Assembly: GCA_032209605.1 (NCBI GenBank)
Contig: JASFXZ010000026.1
Coordinates: 5,394,001-5,458,000 of the forward strand
Direction: 5' to 3'
DNA from: Mactromeris polynyma
Lineage: Eukaryota; Mollusca; Bivalvia; Venerida; Mactridae
DNA length: 64,000 nucleotides
Shown here: piece by piece, positions 34,790-47,479 of the stretch
How the letters are laid out: each line of letters starts with the position of its first letter
Position numbering within the stretch: the first letter of the stretch is position 1
Program-made: the position numbers and the translations under genes
The notes under the pieces: generated by a model
Databases searched by the model: none
The model's input: only the letters and a program-made list of their open reading frames with translations
What the model was told of the DNA's origin: nothing

Positions 34790-37640
34790 CAAAATTCAAG
34801 AAACTACGGTTGGATAATATGATCAATAAATCTTCTAAAGCAAACTGTTGAATGAATTATAAATGTCATCATTGTTTATAAGGCAGCATATGTAACCACT
34901 CGGACTTCTACAATCAACGGTGATGTTTACATTTAATGGTTAGGTATGGGCGTCAATCTCGTTTCCGGTTTTTTACCAATTATTTTAAAGTAATAAGGAA
35001 GAAAACAATTGATATAAATTATTGCAGTAATCGCTTAAGTGATCGTTGTATTTTATGCTATTAACCGAAAGATAAACGGAATATTGCTATGTAGTTAATG
35101 ACATAACTAATGTTACAATGAACTCAGACACGCATATAATTCGTGTCTATGTTTCTTCCTGAATTGCCTATTATTCTTAATTTCTCTAGTATCAATATAC
35201 TAGCCTGTTGTAAAGGCAAAACAATCTATATATAAGATTTCACTTCAAATTATGTACATTGATGGTGATCGGTTGATCTGTTCCGTTCAACGTTTGGTGA
35301 GAAAGGAAGAACGCAAAATAGCAATGTATTGTACGCAAACCTGCTGGTGACATTTCGGCTTCAATTGTTCTCAAATCCAGCTTATAGATTTCACTATTTC
35401 AACTTCAGGAATCGTGCTGTTGAAATCGTGAAGTGGAATTCATTGAAGTTGATGCTGAAATGTCTACAGCAGGGGTGTGTGTCACTTTACGCGTGCTTTT
35501 GTTTCATGAGTTCTTCCCTCCTGATAACGACCGAGGTGGTCGTGTACTGCTCTACTTCTTCATTCATATCTTTCGGCGTAGTTGTATAATATTGATTAAG
35601 GCCTACAGTTTAGAACAAAATGTTATATAAGAAGCGCGTTGTTTAAATATGAAATAAATTAAACACTGTCAGATTAGTTCTATGTGTAAACTCCTATGTA
35701 TCATACTACAAGAAGTCATTCCATCTACGCCATTTAACTTTTTAAAAGATATTTCTTGGTATTACTTTAAAGGTAGTCAGTCCTGATATATTTGTCAAAA
35801 TATTTTTAGTCGTCAATATAAGACAATCGGTGGTAAATGCCTTCGTACGGATGTACTCTACAACGCTGCGCTGTCACTTTTCTCACGTGTTTCCCCAAAG
35901 CACTACTACACGAATCTGACACAGGAATTTTCTATCCTGACCTAAAAACCGATTTTGCGCTTGCATAGGAAACTCGTGTTTACAGTTTTCGGAAACTGTT
36001 AAGGCAAGTTAAAATAAAATGTCTCAAGTATGTCAGTATGAAGGCATTAACATGCCATTTTAATCAAAATTACTGCTTAACATACATTGACAAAAATGGA
36101 ACTAACTATCTTTAGTCCTTTTAAAATTTTATAAAAATCCGTAGATCGCTATCCACCACGTTCTTTTAAGACTACATGGCACTAGAGCGTTGCGTTTACC
36201 TTTATCATACAAAGATAATCTTTCTGTGGCTTTCCGATCAACAGCTATTTGAATTTATACCACTATATTACAGTTCTAGTGTTGCAACTTCTCAATTGTG
36301 GATTTCAAATCTCTCGAACATACAAGCGAACGAAATAAATACTTTTCAGAGATCAATCAGTTGCACAATACGATAAAGGTGCTTGCGGGCAATCAAGGAA
36401 TAGCTGCACGCTGTTTTTGTAAGAGCAGAGATCATGTGGTACAACTTTCCACTGCAAAGTTACAATGATCTAATTAGCTCGTTTGCTAAATCTTGCAATC
36501 GGGTTTGCAGCTGAACAATAACGCTTTAAGTACGATATGAAGATGCACTTTAGAACCTGAACGGAATTTAAATTAATTATTCTATACACATCTGTATACT
36601 ACATTCAAGCGTTTGTAAGTTGCTCTGACATAATACGAAATTGACTTTTCTAATCAAATTATCTCATTTAAACGGACCCATAGATACAAAACACTTCGAG
36701 AGTTGTTGTATGTAACGTTGTTAGAACTATACAAAATTTGAAGAAATTCCGTTTGTGGAAATAATTACATGAAAAGGTATTTTTGTGTCAGTCTGATCAA
36801 AACTTCAGGTCCTAGTATGTATACATGTATTTGAAAATGCGTCTTTGTTTATTAAATCGGAAATACAGAAATCCACTCGAAAAGGTTAAGTTTATACATC
36901 AAAATGTACTGTTTCAAAACTTCGAACGAGACACACCATTGCTTTGTATATAAAACGTAATAAAACAGTCTTAAAGGACATATTAAATGTTTAGAGTTTC
37001 GGAAGTATTAATTGACAATATCATGTATATCCCATTTTGTTTACAATCTGTATTTGAAAATTGTCTGCATATTTTCGGTTAAAATGTGGATTATTGAATA
37101 ACCGAATCATAGATTTATGCATTTTCCGTGAAGAAATGCAAGACAGCCGTGTATTTGGGTAAAACAACTGTTGTGATACGAAGTGCAACCATTAAACCGA
37201 CTGTATCACATTAAGTTGCTTTACTGACGCGCTAGAAATTAAAATGTTGCGTTCTATGGTTTGCTCAGTATAGTAAACAAATAACTAGGACTGGTTTATG
37301 TATATTTAAACAGTCGTTTTATTTAAGGCAGTCGTCGCATCTTCACACACATATTAACATGTTACAAAATACTTTATATACAGAAATATTCACATTATTT
37401 AGGTACGTGTATACATCTGATGATAACTGAAATAACAACATACATAGTTTGTTCTGCAAATATGCGTTAGTTTCTCCCGCGTTTAATCTATTAGATTGCA
37501 ATAATTATTCCGAAAAGCTACTATGCCATAATATCATTTGATAACATCTAAATGTTTAATTACTACACCTGTCTCAGATGAACGTGTACTCGAACAATCA
37601 TACAGGCAATTATCTGAAAGATATTATAATCAGAGGAATT
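34790..37640. repeat. Truncated duplication unit y' (paralogous to the right part of X and Y)
   Basis: Aligns from TCATCATTGTTTATAAGGCA near 34866 to the matching sequence in X (near 6229) and Y (near 16177), and runs to about 37640. It sits between ZA and ZB, so the repeating order is unit-block-unit-block. It is an empty site for the X LINE near 37362. The stretch at 35330-35800 has no match in X or Y. Confidence 0.8.
35487..35602 (-). CDS. Weak candidate terminal exon in the y'-specific segment
   Basis: On the minus strand an acceptor-like TTCTAAACTGTAG precedes a frame ending with TAA at 35489-35487. It reads LNQYYTTTPKDMNEEVEQYT, then TTSVVIRREELMKQKHA. The residue mix is coding-like, but 38 codons open by chance are common and both other directions are open too. 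I recognise no family. Confidence 0.2.
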
Positions 37641-38099
37641 CAAGTTATGAACTCTAGTTTCGAGTTTACATCCACATGTATGTGAGATGTAGAATTTTTG
37701 AATAACTCACTACATAAAATATAATACAGTGCACTAGCTCTAGGGCTTATTAACTATGACCTGTCGCTTACGTTTGAAGAGAAAGTGGGGTGTGGACCTG
37801 TATATGTAGCATGTTCGTTGATTCCCAACTGAAGCTTTTTCGTTATATCTGAATCGTTATATACCTTTATGTCTATCAAAATAACTGTTATCACCACTTT
37901 CGGTCAACATGTATCACTAATCACGTCATAGTATAGAACATATCACGCAACAGAACACTAATTGTTGAGAAGAAACTACGTAAAGAAAGAGCGTTTTAGT
38001 ATTGAGCTAAACAATATTTTGGCAAGTTTTATTAAATGGGTTGCTTTACAAAGCCATAACGCTGTGATTATAAGTATAAAACAGTGCTTTTATTGAAAT

Positions 38100-38370
38100 A
38101 ATCAACCATGGTCTTGGTGTGACTCTTGCAGTTATTTGCAGAATGACCACATGCGAACACCTGGGTAGAACCTCCGATCATCCGATAGCCAGGAGGATGG
38201 CTTCCTCATTTACTTATCCTATATACCATACGGTGTTCGAATCTGCAGCGGTGAGGGGCAAGCAGCAAACACAACTCCTGGATCACCGTGCGGTGTTCGA
38301 ATGTTTAGTGGCGAGGCGCAAATGATTTAACGGCAGCGACACTAACCACTTGATCACGGAGACTGCCTTG
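38100..38370 (-). mobile_element. tRNA-derived SINE with an internal duplication, copy B
   Basis: Paralogue of the sequence at 19250-19512, with the same A box (GTGATCAAGTGGTTAGTGTC on the minus strand) and repeated body. It lies at the same distance from the FNDC-like exon. Confidence 0.65.
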
Positions 38371-38517
38371 AGTTGAAAACCTATGATTAAGCACGTTAAC
38401 AAATATGTACATGGTGACGAATTTCCATTATTTACATGACCACATTGAATATATCACAGTAGCTATTCACATCACGTGACAATGAGTTATTTACAATAAA
38501 TGACGTCATGTATGATG

Positions 38518-38948
38518 TCACACAATTGAGCTTGCTTCGTTTGTGCCATTCAGTTCTGTTTTTTCATGTATTGACGTTTCCTCCATCATTTCTATAGTTG
38601 GTAACCTTTTAACAGGGTTATGATTTTGTAACGAGGCGACATTTTCCATAATTGGCACCGTATTCATCCGCATTAATTTCTTTTCCCTTTCTACCATAGT
38701 CATCGACATTTTACGGCTATAGCTTTTATATATGACACTATCTTGTGGCTTTTTGACAATAGTTATGGTGTCCAAGTTCTTTGGGTTATGTTTAAACCGA
38801 GGTTCCTGAGGCTGTAATATCCGAATGTTATCCCATTGTTTAACGAATAGCACCATTGCGCATACCCATAGACCAACAACCACAAACACAACTATGGCCT
38901 CTTCCACACGAATGCCTCTTGACTGCACGTGGATATACTCGAACGTAT
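38518..38948 (-). CDS. Terminal exon of the FNDC4/FNDC5-like membrane protein, copy B
   Basis: Same structure as 19658-20088: acceptor CATCTATTTTTAG, 431 bases, TGA stop, one transmembrane helix (EAIVVFVVVGLWVCAMVLF) followed by KQWDNIR and a cytoplasmic tail with NLDTITIVKKPQDSVIYKSY unchanged. Differences cluster at the extracellular edge (VQSRGIRVEE versus VRTRGIRLEE), just after the helix (QEPRF versus QAPWF) and near the C terminus. The frame is intact and the phase fits the exon at 42240-42322 across a 3291-bp intron. The frame also runs open upstream of the acceptor; those codons are intron. Confidence 0.8.
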
Positions 38949-39274
38949 CTAAAAATAGATGAATTGTTTCTATAAGTACACATAACACTTCCATTTCGAG
39001 GTTTATCTAAATACGAAAAGAGTGGAGCATCAAGATGACTAAATACGTTTACTCCAGAATGAAGTGTCAAGCAGTAAACCAATGCCAGAAATGAGATTAT
39101 ATAACTTAAAAAACATCACAATCAAATGGTTTTCAAACAAAGCGTTAATTCATGTCTTTAACTTTCAATAACATTACACCTTACATTGTTTTTTATATGA
39201 TAATAAGACAATAAACGCTCATTGTTTGTCTTGTGAATGTTTTGTCATCGTTCATACACGCGTGGATGAATACA

Positions 39275-39605
39275 ATATTGAAGGACACATTTGAACCGCT
39301 ATCATGACCTATAATTTATAGAAAGATATTCTGACCAATTTTCAGGATGATTGGATGCTAAGTGTGGCTTCGAGAGTGTTCACAATTTTTTTCTATTATT
39401 TGAATGACTAATTTTCAGACCCCACATAACTACATTAAGTTTATCATGAAAACTTTCGTGAAAATTGGGTAAAAAATGTGTCAACTATAATGCTCACAGG
39501 GTACATTTTGACAAGCGAGAAACACCAGAAGACAAACACTAGGCGTCAAACAGACGACCGACAATAGTAGATCACATAGAACACCTGTGACCTGCTACAT
39601 GCTCA
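39275..39605 (+). repeat. Interspersed repeat, copy B of the AACAAGAGGGCC element
   Basis: Matches 20488-20765 from CTATCATGACCTATAATTTA on, including the ACAGACGACCGACAATAGTA tail; the AACAAGAGGGCC start is lost and there is an extra internal block (CAGGGTACATTTTGACAAGC). Confidence 0.5.
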
Positions 39606-40092
39606 GATGGGCTAATATTGAAGAGCCTCCCACGTAAATCTTTTGTATCTATTTAATAAGATCCGTAAGGTACGATATGGTTGCGAAGAGAGGGTTTCCA
39701 AATAGAATTAAAAAGCGTTGACATCATAATCAAAGAACATCAAAGCACAGCACAACATGCTCAAGTGATGTGAAACCATCGATTATTCGATAAGATGAAA
39801 CATCAGGTCGTTCAAGTTCTGTCGTGCTGCTACGATTGCTGATTATTTTACAACAGAGTAACACACTTGTAAAATTAATAAGGCATAATACCTCACAGCA
39901 ACGTCAACGATCAGAGTCCCATAGGAAATACTTTGGGTATAATAGAACAACATATTGCAATTAAAAGACAATCATACGGGATAGCGGTAACCTTGTTTGT
40001 TACGTGAGTACTGATTAGGTTTTGTTAATTGATATGTATTGGTGTTGCTGTTATGGCGTCGACGAACGTCCTTCAACTGTATGAGTACAATA

Positions 40093-40258
40093 CAGTCTAC
40101 CCACGTTCATTTGAATTAATCTGCATATTTATTTAGAATAATAAATAGTTTTGAATGGACAAGTTTAATTCGACGTGCCTCGACGTTGACTATACATCGC
40201 GATTGATACTTATTTCGGATGTTGCCAAGTATTCGGATAGTAGGCTGTCGCATAAATT
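40093..40258. mobile_element. pogo/Tigger-type MITE, paralogue of 20780-20950, right end deleted
   Basis: Starts CAGTCTACCCACGTTCATTT after TA and contains GTTGCCAAGTATTCGGATAG, but the terminal GAGGTCCGACTG present in ZA is missing. Confidence 0.65.
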
Positions 40259-40969
40259 ATTTTCAGCTGTGTGCCATTGTTTATGTCAAACTGTGCTTGT
40301 ATTCCTAGATGTCGACCAGTAATAATTTGTTCTATATGATTGTGTATGCCTTATTACTCTTAAAGTTCTAATAAGGGTCGTGAAAACATTCTATTTGGAA
40401 TACTAGCATAGTTATTTTACCCTTAAACATTTCTGTTCACGCTCTAATACTATTCCACTATGTTTTAGAAGATTCTGTATCGCAACAAGACGCAGTAATG
40501 TCTAATCTTGTATGCTGGTTAGTTTAATAAAGTTTCAAATGTTTTTGTTTTCACCCATATTGTTTTATTTAATCTAGGAATCTGTTGTGGGAGGCTTTGT
40601 TGTGTGAATATGCCCATCTTGGTAGTACTCTTTCAAATTTTGATATTATTCATTTATATGCTGAAGACCGATTCCAAAGACCAAACCCCCCAACACGTTC
40701 TGAATTTAAGCTTGGGAAGTAGGAAGCGATGGTTATTTGATAATCTATCTTTCTCTACGATCTCAAAATTCAATGTACTTTAATTGAAAGGGAACAGGAC
40801 GTCAGTCAATATTTTAAGAGAGCCCAGCACAGCAATGAAGATGATATTTTTTTAACCTTTACAGCTCATTCCTGCTACACGTTAAATGTGACAGTTTTGT
40901 CACGTACCAAGTTATCTGAAAGCAATTAAGTCACGTTTGTAGTCGTCATAGGCTTAACATTACATTTGT

Positions 40970-41097
40970 CCAAGACGGCTTAGCAGCAACGACATTGGCT
41001 GACTGTATACATTGGTTGAAGAAAGCCGATTATGTATTTAAGGGAGATAATCTATTTCATTACAAACTGCCTGCTTAACTGTGATTCATTAGGATGG
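40970..41097. promoter_or_regulatory. Intronic conserved block, copy B
   Basis: Counterpart of 21706-21832 in the intron of the FNDC-like gene, with the same CGGCTTAGCAGCAACGACAT and AAGGGAGATAATC strings. Function unknown. Confidence 0.35.
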
Positions 41098-41206
41098 ACT
41101 TGAGATTAGTACAGTAAGGCATCATTCACAAACAGGCTTTACTCATACAGATCTCCATGTCAAGATATACTACATTCCCTTTGTAAAAAAGAAAGACAAT
41201 ACATAA

Positions 41207-41465
41207 CACCTGGGGCCTAATTCATAAACATTGTAAGTCGGTAAGTTAGACTTAGACTGTTAAATGTTCTTTTTGCTCCTATGTTCTATAAAGGCATATA
41301 TTTTAATAAAACTTGGAAAAACTGTTGAGAGGGAAACAATCATTCTGACAAACGTCCATTCGTTCAGATTTAATAAACAATAAAATGCTGGTAAATATAA
41401 AAGATTGCAAATTTAAAGTCTAAGTCTGAGTTTCAGACTTAAAGTGTTTGTGAATACGTCCCCTG
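41207..41465. mobile_element. Palindromic MITE-like repeat, copy B
   Basis: Left end GGGGCCTAATTCATAAACAT and right end with TTTGTGAATACGTCCCCTGA form an inverted repeat; the middle has about 50 more bases than copy A at 21940-22142. Confidence 0.65.
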
Positions 41466-41993
41466 ACTACTCAACAGTTACACATGAAAAGAAATATGAA
41501 GAGCAAGACAACGGCTTGGCCGCCTTGGAATTGTCAGCATAGATACAGGATCCTTACACCAACACTTCAATTAGGCCACACCAAAGCATATCTATTTTAG
41601 CGTCATGTTCATTTTTCGAAACCAGACAGGAAAAACAAAGTGTCGAAAAAAATATTTTGTATCTACAACACATTTCTTCCCACAAACAAAGTCATTATGC
41701 ATGAAATCTTAAGATACAATCTACTAGTAAACAAAATACAATACAAAGAACCAAGTAAATAACTAGACTTAATGGATTTTTCAGTCATGTGCTACCTTCC
41801 ACATTGCTAAAGTCGCTAATGACGTTATGTATTAACATTACTAGAAGGGATTTTTATTTCAGATTTGTTTTTTGATCACACTGCCGTAAGCTTAACCTAA
41901 ATTAAAAAAAAAACATCTAGTCGCCTGAGCACGCTAAACATATTATACATATATAGGCATGCCTTAACCTGTATATTGCTATCAATTTGCATA

Positions 41994-42160
41994 CAGAAAA
42001 ACCTTGGATAATAAGACCCTTGAACACATGTCTTGATATTGAGGTGTTATTAATATTTAGGTTGAATAAAGAGCAAAAACAGTGAAAATGGACTTGGAAA
42101 TTGTGTTATAATATTAAGGTGATCTTATTATTAAGGTTATCTTTAAGTGATGTTTTACTG
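41994..42160. mobile_element. CAGTAAAACCTC-family MITE, copy B, full length
   Basis: Paralogue of 22905-23007 at the same place beside the FN3 exon, with the interior preserved (GTTGAATAAAGAGCAAAAAC). The right end GATGTTTTACTG mirrors the left end. Confidence 0.8.
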
Positions 42161-42239
42161 TATTTGGAAAATAAACATAATTTAAAGAAACCAGTCAGTG
42201 CGGCAAACATCCATCAACACAATACTGAAATTGACATAC

Positions 42240-42322
42240 CTGTCAAATTTGTAGTAAATTCCACAACCTCGCTTGTGTTACTAGTCCCGAGCTCTGTGAT
42301 CGTAACCATGTATATCTTGTAT
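42240..42322 (-). CDS. FN3-domain exon of the FNDC4/FNDC5-like gene, copy B
   Basis: 83 bases with acceptor TTTTTTATTTTCAG and donor ACAG|GTATGTC, reading YKIYMVTITELG then TSNTSEVVEFTTNLT. Compared with copy A the changes are few (N to K, F to Y, D to E, A to T), all compatible with an FN3 fold. The one-base remainder joins the terminal exon at 38948. No preceding FN3 exon was found, as the region holding it in ZA is absent. Confidence 0.75.
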
Positions 42323-42750
42323 CTGAAAATAAAAAAGTGAATTGATGTATGCAACAGATAACACAGAGGTCATTACATCAGGTAAGCGTCTACATTGGCA
42401 ACATGATAAATGTAAAAGCTGAAACTTAGACAACCAAATGTAACTTTGCATAGGAAAAAGGGGCAGCAAATTAGAAACCAAAACAAAAAGGTATACGAAA
42501 TAAATAGAAAATATGGATGTATATATGTTGCTCCTATACAGTATTACTTTCGTTCCATTTGCGGAATTTATAAAAGATCGATATGCGCTTTTATTTGTCT
42601 ATTTGTTGAATTTAGATTTGAAAAGTTTGTAATTATTGTACAGTCGTTTGTTATTTCCCTATTTTGCAGTTTTTATGATTTTTATTTTGTTTTAACAGTA
42701 GAGAGTTGTACTTTTTGTTCTTACTAGCTTATTTAATGGTTTTACGTGTT

Positions 42751-42927
42751 CAGTAAAAATCTCTTTAACAAGACCAACTCTGGGACCCTTAAAAACTATC
42801 TCTTTATTGAGGTGATCTTAATAGTGAAGTTGAATAAAGAGCAAAACTGCGAACTTGACTTTAAAATTGTGTTCTTAATTCAGAGGTTGTCTTATTATGC
42901 AGACGGTCTTAAAGCAAGATTTTACTT
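42751..42927. mobile_element. Second CAGTAAAACCTC-family MITE in ZB
   Basis: Left end CAGTAAAAATCTCTTTAACA, right end AAGCAAGATTTTACTT, interior GAATAAAGAGCAAAACTGCG shared with the copy at 41994-42160. Paralogue of the remnant at 23640. Confidence 0.75.
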
Positions 42928-44994
42928 TTAAAGCCTGATATGAATTGCGGTTGTTTTTTGTGTATAAAAAGATTGTGTGCACTGATGTAGAAACCCGATA
43001 TAGGTTCATGTACATATAATGGCCAGACAATATAACTACGTAAATTATTTATTGTCAAGGAGTCAATGTAGAATATTGCACAAATAACTGTATGTTTAAT
43101 ATGTATTTATTCATATTGTATGACAGCCGCCTCTGTGAAAGACGATCGAATATTTCACAGAATACATTCTATAGACGTAGATAAACAATCATAATCATTG
43201 CAGAAACAAAGAATTCAAGGTTCGACATGACCATTGGCTGATGTTAACATTACAATAATTATGTATACCCTTGACAAGTAGATATGAGCGTATTTTGTGC
43301 CAACTAGTTGCAGCGTTCGGGGACGACCTTTATTGGTAACATATTGTTTTGTGATACAACATCGTAGACATAAGAAACCAGACAACATCACAAGTCACAT
43401 CAATTCCAGAGTCTGTCAATCCCTGCACTGTCCTCATCATGAAAAGTGTAGTCAGGGGAGCTAATCGAACTGGTGACTTCTCCCATGCTATACGAACACA
43501 CTAGCACTGAACCACATTGTCGGTTTGGAACAATCTGGACTTTCTGAACGTATTTGAACGAACTTCTTCCAGTGTTGTTGTAACACTGGCTTTCACAACT
43601 TTAACACGATATATTGCAATCTAACACAGATTCCAAAATCTTATTTATCGTTTTGACGAGAGAACATTTTGTAAAAGAGAGAGAATAAGTAGCTACAGGG
43701 AACGCCATATACATAAGACAGTACCTTATAAAACCTATGTTGTTAAAAACTGGACGTTATAAACTTCTTTTGTTTCGACAAATACATATGAATACATTAT
43801 TTAGAACTGAGTTAATTCTTCGATAATGCCTATGCATGAATGTTTTAACTATATGAAACACCTTCGTCATATTTGCTTAAGTAAAAAAATGAACACGAAA
43901 TGACCATATCATTCCTGTCATGGTAATATCAATGAAATCAATAATAAGTTTAGTACAAAATACCGAGCAATGTAATAATACAAATAATTATTGACCAAAC
44001 AATAACAACAGTTTTATTATAAACACACGTATTGCCACAATAACCAAGCTTTGGTGTCGCAATAATGTCACACACTTTTAAATGTGTGTCTGATTAATCT
44101 ATTATTTACTCTATGTTCGAGTGATGTGGGAGTGTGAGACGTTTTTTATTCAATTATGTTCAAGACAACGTGATATATCACCTCCAAGTCTAAGGTTTCC
44201 CGATTGAAATAAAACACTTGGGTATTACGTTGTACTGTTTACGCAACATTAGATTTTAAAGTAAAAGTGTTAAAATGCATAATTTACCATGCTCCTCTTC
44301 CTCCTCAAAAGAAATGTATCAAAAAAATGGGCGGCGCAAAGTTAAACATTGTTGTGCAACATTTCGATAAATAAACCGAACTTTAGTGGATTTCGGTAAG
44401 GTAACGTGCCACTTATCGAAAGGTTAACCAATCCGCGTCAACCAACGGTTTAAAAGATGTTGGTTTAGTAGTTAACGTAATATTTGATTGGTTTGCACAT
44501 CACTGATATGTACAAAGTAAAGCTATGTTTGTACGACAGTCGAATCAACTCGATCAATTTTTAAATAATCTTCGGAAGTAACGTGGGGAGAAAGTAGTTT
44601 CAAAAAATGTATAGAGACTCTGCTGAAAGTATGAAAGAGATATTTTAAATATTAGGAATACAAGGTACACAAAACATTTATATAATGTTGAATTGTGTTT
44701 CCCTGGTCAGAAATCTTATAGTTACCAGTGTAGTAAAACTGCGTCACGTGCCGATATTTTAGGAATAATTACACACGTACATTCGAGGTCTCTATTTTGC
44801 GAAAATTGAATGTTCTGCATTCTAAATATCTAAGTATATAAAATTATCATCAAGTTTATCAAAACTATCGACCTCTCTAAGAAAAAACAATGTAATTTCA
44901 AAGTGAATTCATAGACTTGTCATGCCAACTATTCGATATAGCTCATGTTTATTGTACATACGACCAAAATGTAAAGTTGGAAAAGAAAGATGAA

Positions 44995-45040
44995 GTTGTT
45001 ACAGGAAACTCCACATTCACAAGACAATACCTCACCACAT
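44995..45040 (+). repeat. Left block of the GGAACGCCACATACATAAG dispersed repeat
   Basis: TTACAGGAAACTCCACATTC followed by ACAAGACAATACCTCACC. It marks the border of the segment missing from ZB relative to ZA. A similar left block is at 43685-43740. Confidence 0.5.
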
Positions 45041-45299
45041 TGATCACCTCAAAAAAAAGATTACCCGAACTTTAACTTCGAACGCGTAGGGAAACGTAAA
45101 TCACTACACGGCCAACGCCTCCGTAATATCTAGCTTCCAGCATACGGACTTCCCTAAACGCGTATGTCTCATCTGACCGCAGCAAGAAGACAAACATGCG
45201 GGTTTTGGCCTGCAAGGGGCACATAAACTGTCAGAGAGCTAAATGTGACATAGATATCAGATAATTATTCTATATCTTTACGACATTGTCTTGCATTTT

Positions 45300-46280
45300 C
45301 GTAATAAAACATATTCAAATGTATACAATGCACCATAATCAATAATGTTTGAATATAAAGGAGGTATGAAAACGTATGTCGATCGTAAGAAATATTCAAG
45401 ATAGTTCGTGATTATAACACAGTAATGGTAGCAATCCTTCTGTATGAGGAAGAAATGTTAGTTATAAAATAGCGCAAGAAATAGTATCAATAATTTAGAT
45501 GAAATTTACCTTTCCTGATGTGAACCATTACTTTACCACACATATGTTTAAATTCAATACTCCAGCCCGTACAATTCCGTACCAGCAATTATCTTTCAGG
45601 CATTTTCTGTTGTTTTTTTATTCCGTCATTCTAGACGAATTGTCATTTATATCAAACTATACGGGATACAAACTGTGCTGGTTGTTTTTTGGCTTAAAAA
45701 TCAAAGTTTTAGTTAGAGAAAACAGAACTAACATTAGTCAAACAGTATTTCATTTCTGCATTTCATTTATTAAGAATCGGCATATTCAATTGTATACAAT
45801 GCACCATAATCAATAATGTTTGAATATAAAGGAGGTATGAAAACGTATGTCGGTAGGAAGAAATATTCAAGATAGTTCGTGTTTATGACACATAAATGGC
45901 AGCAATTATTCTGTATGAGGAAGAAATGGTATCACGAATTAGGAGAATGATTCATTGGAAATAATGATTTCATTTCCTTATTTTGTTAATGACTGACGTT
46001 GGTGAAATTTACCTTTCCTTATGTGAACAATTACTTTACTACAAATATGTTTCAATTCAATACTCCAGCCCGTACAATTCCCTACCAGCAGTTATCTTTC
46101 AGGCATTTTATGTTGTTTTTTTATTCCGTCAGCCTAGACGAATTGTGATTTATATCAAACTATACGGGCTGTGCTGGTAATATTTTGGCTTACAATTCAA
46201 AGATCTAGTAAGAGAAAACAGAATTAACATTAGTTAACAGTATATCATTTCCGCATTTCATTTATTAAGAATCGGCATAT
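45300..46280. repeat. Tandem duplication of about 470-500 bp, private to ZB
   Basis: The string ACAATGCACCATAATCAATA at 45326 recurs at 45797, and GAAATTTACCTTTCC at 45501 recurs at 46004. Each unit ends with AGAATCGGCATAT. ZA has a single, shortened counterpart near 27520-27760. The 105-codon frame at 45499-45816 lies in the first unit and is broken in the second, so it is not supported as a gene. Confidence 0.85.
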
Positions 46281-47264
46281 CGGAGGTAACTAGTTCAATG
46301 TCGTTTTTAGACATATCCATGTTCAAAATCGTTTATAAAATAACAAAGACCTGTTTTTGAGGCGCTTCGTGGTCTCATTGCTATCATCGTCACACGGATG
46401 GTCTATTCGATGTACCGCCATATTCATCGTCTCAAGAAAATAGTAAATGTTAAGTCCTCTGCTTTCATTATAGACTTAATGAGTATAATGGCTGATTTGT
46501 CAGGGTTATATCAATTGTGGAATGATGGGAAACTTCTGGATTATTAAATTGTGTCAATTTTGGCGTATGAGTTTACCCGAATAGTCGCGTATTGATTTCT
46601 AGTACGATCATATGGTAAACGTGCAGTCTTGCCATGGAAGCACCTCCCAGGACCTTCAATATTTTGTATGTTTTAGATGTACATTACAAATGTTTTTTAA
46701 ACATAAAAAACACGTATATAAATATGTATGACAGTGATAACGCAATAGTACTTTTTTTTAAATACGATGTACACGATGTTGGCGCCTAATCTATCTATTT
46801 TCATTCGGAAATGTAGAAAAGCGATTGTTAATGACAATTGGACATGTACTTGACAAAGACGCATTTGTTTGCAAGTTTGCGACTGGAATTTCTTAACAGT
46901 CTATTTTGGAATGCAACTTAATAGCATATTTTAAAAATGAGAATTGACGTTAAAAACACTACAGTTGATAGGCTAGAATAAACGGCTTACTCTCGTCTTG
47001 TTTTTGGCTTGTGTTGATGTAAGTGCTCGCGTTGCAATGTAATTATCTCACAAATTAGTCTAACAATTAAACAGACTCGTTGTTCATTGATTGATTATTT
47101 TCAATCAATTACTTTACGAAAACCACAGCAGTTAACTAAAAAATAATCCATTGAATTATTCATCCGAAATAAAAACTCAAATCGGTGCCTGTATGAGCTG
47201 TATGTTTACATCACTTCGTGATTTTAATAGTTTTTATATCTTATTACCTTTTAGAACATCTACG

Positions 47265-47465
47265 AGCAAACTCACTCTATAGCAATCAATTTCGGTTACC
47301 TCAGGTACAGATCTAGACTGTGAATATGGAGGTCGCAAGTTCGAACCCCAGTTGAGAAGTACGCTCTCTTTGACAATTCATCCAAAGTCATTTATCCTCT
47401 AGCTTTGATTCGTGGTGGACTTACCAGTGGATTGCACAACACCAGGTAGTACGGGTTGATAACCC
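47265..47465 (+). mobile_element. SINE-like repeat, copy B
   Basis: Contains the B box GGTCGCAAGTTCGAACCCC and the body ACCAGTGGATTGCACAACAC ending GTACGGGTTGATAACCC. Paralogue of 28755-28945. Confidence 0.6.
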
Positions 47466-47479
47466 TGCTATACATATTT

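Noticed and set aside
45499..45816. 105-codon frame as a gene
   Set aside because: Broken by indels in the neighbouring duplicate at 46000 and in ZA near 27580.
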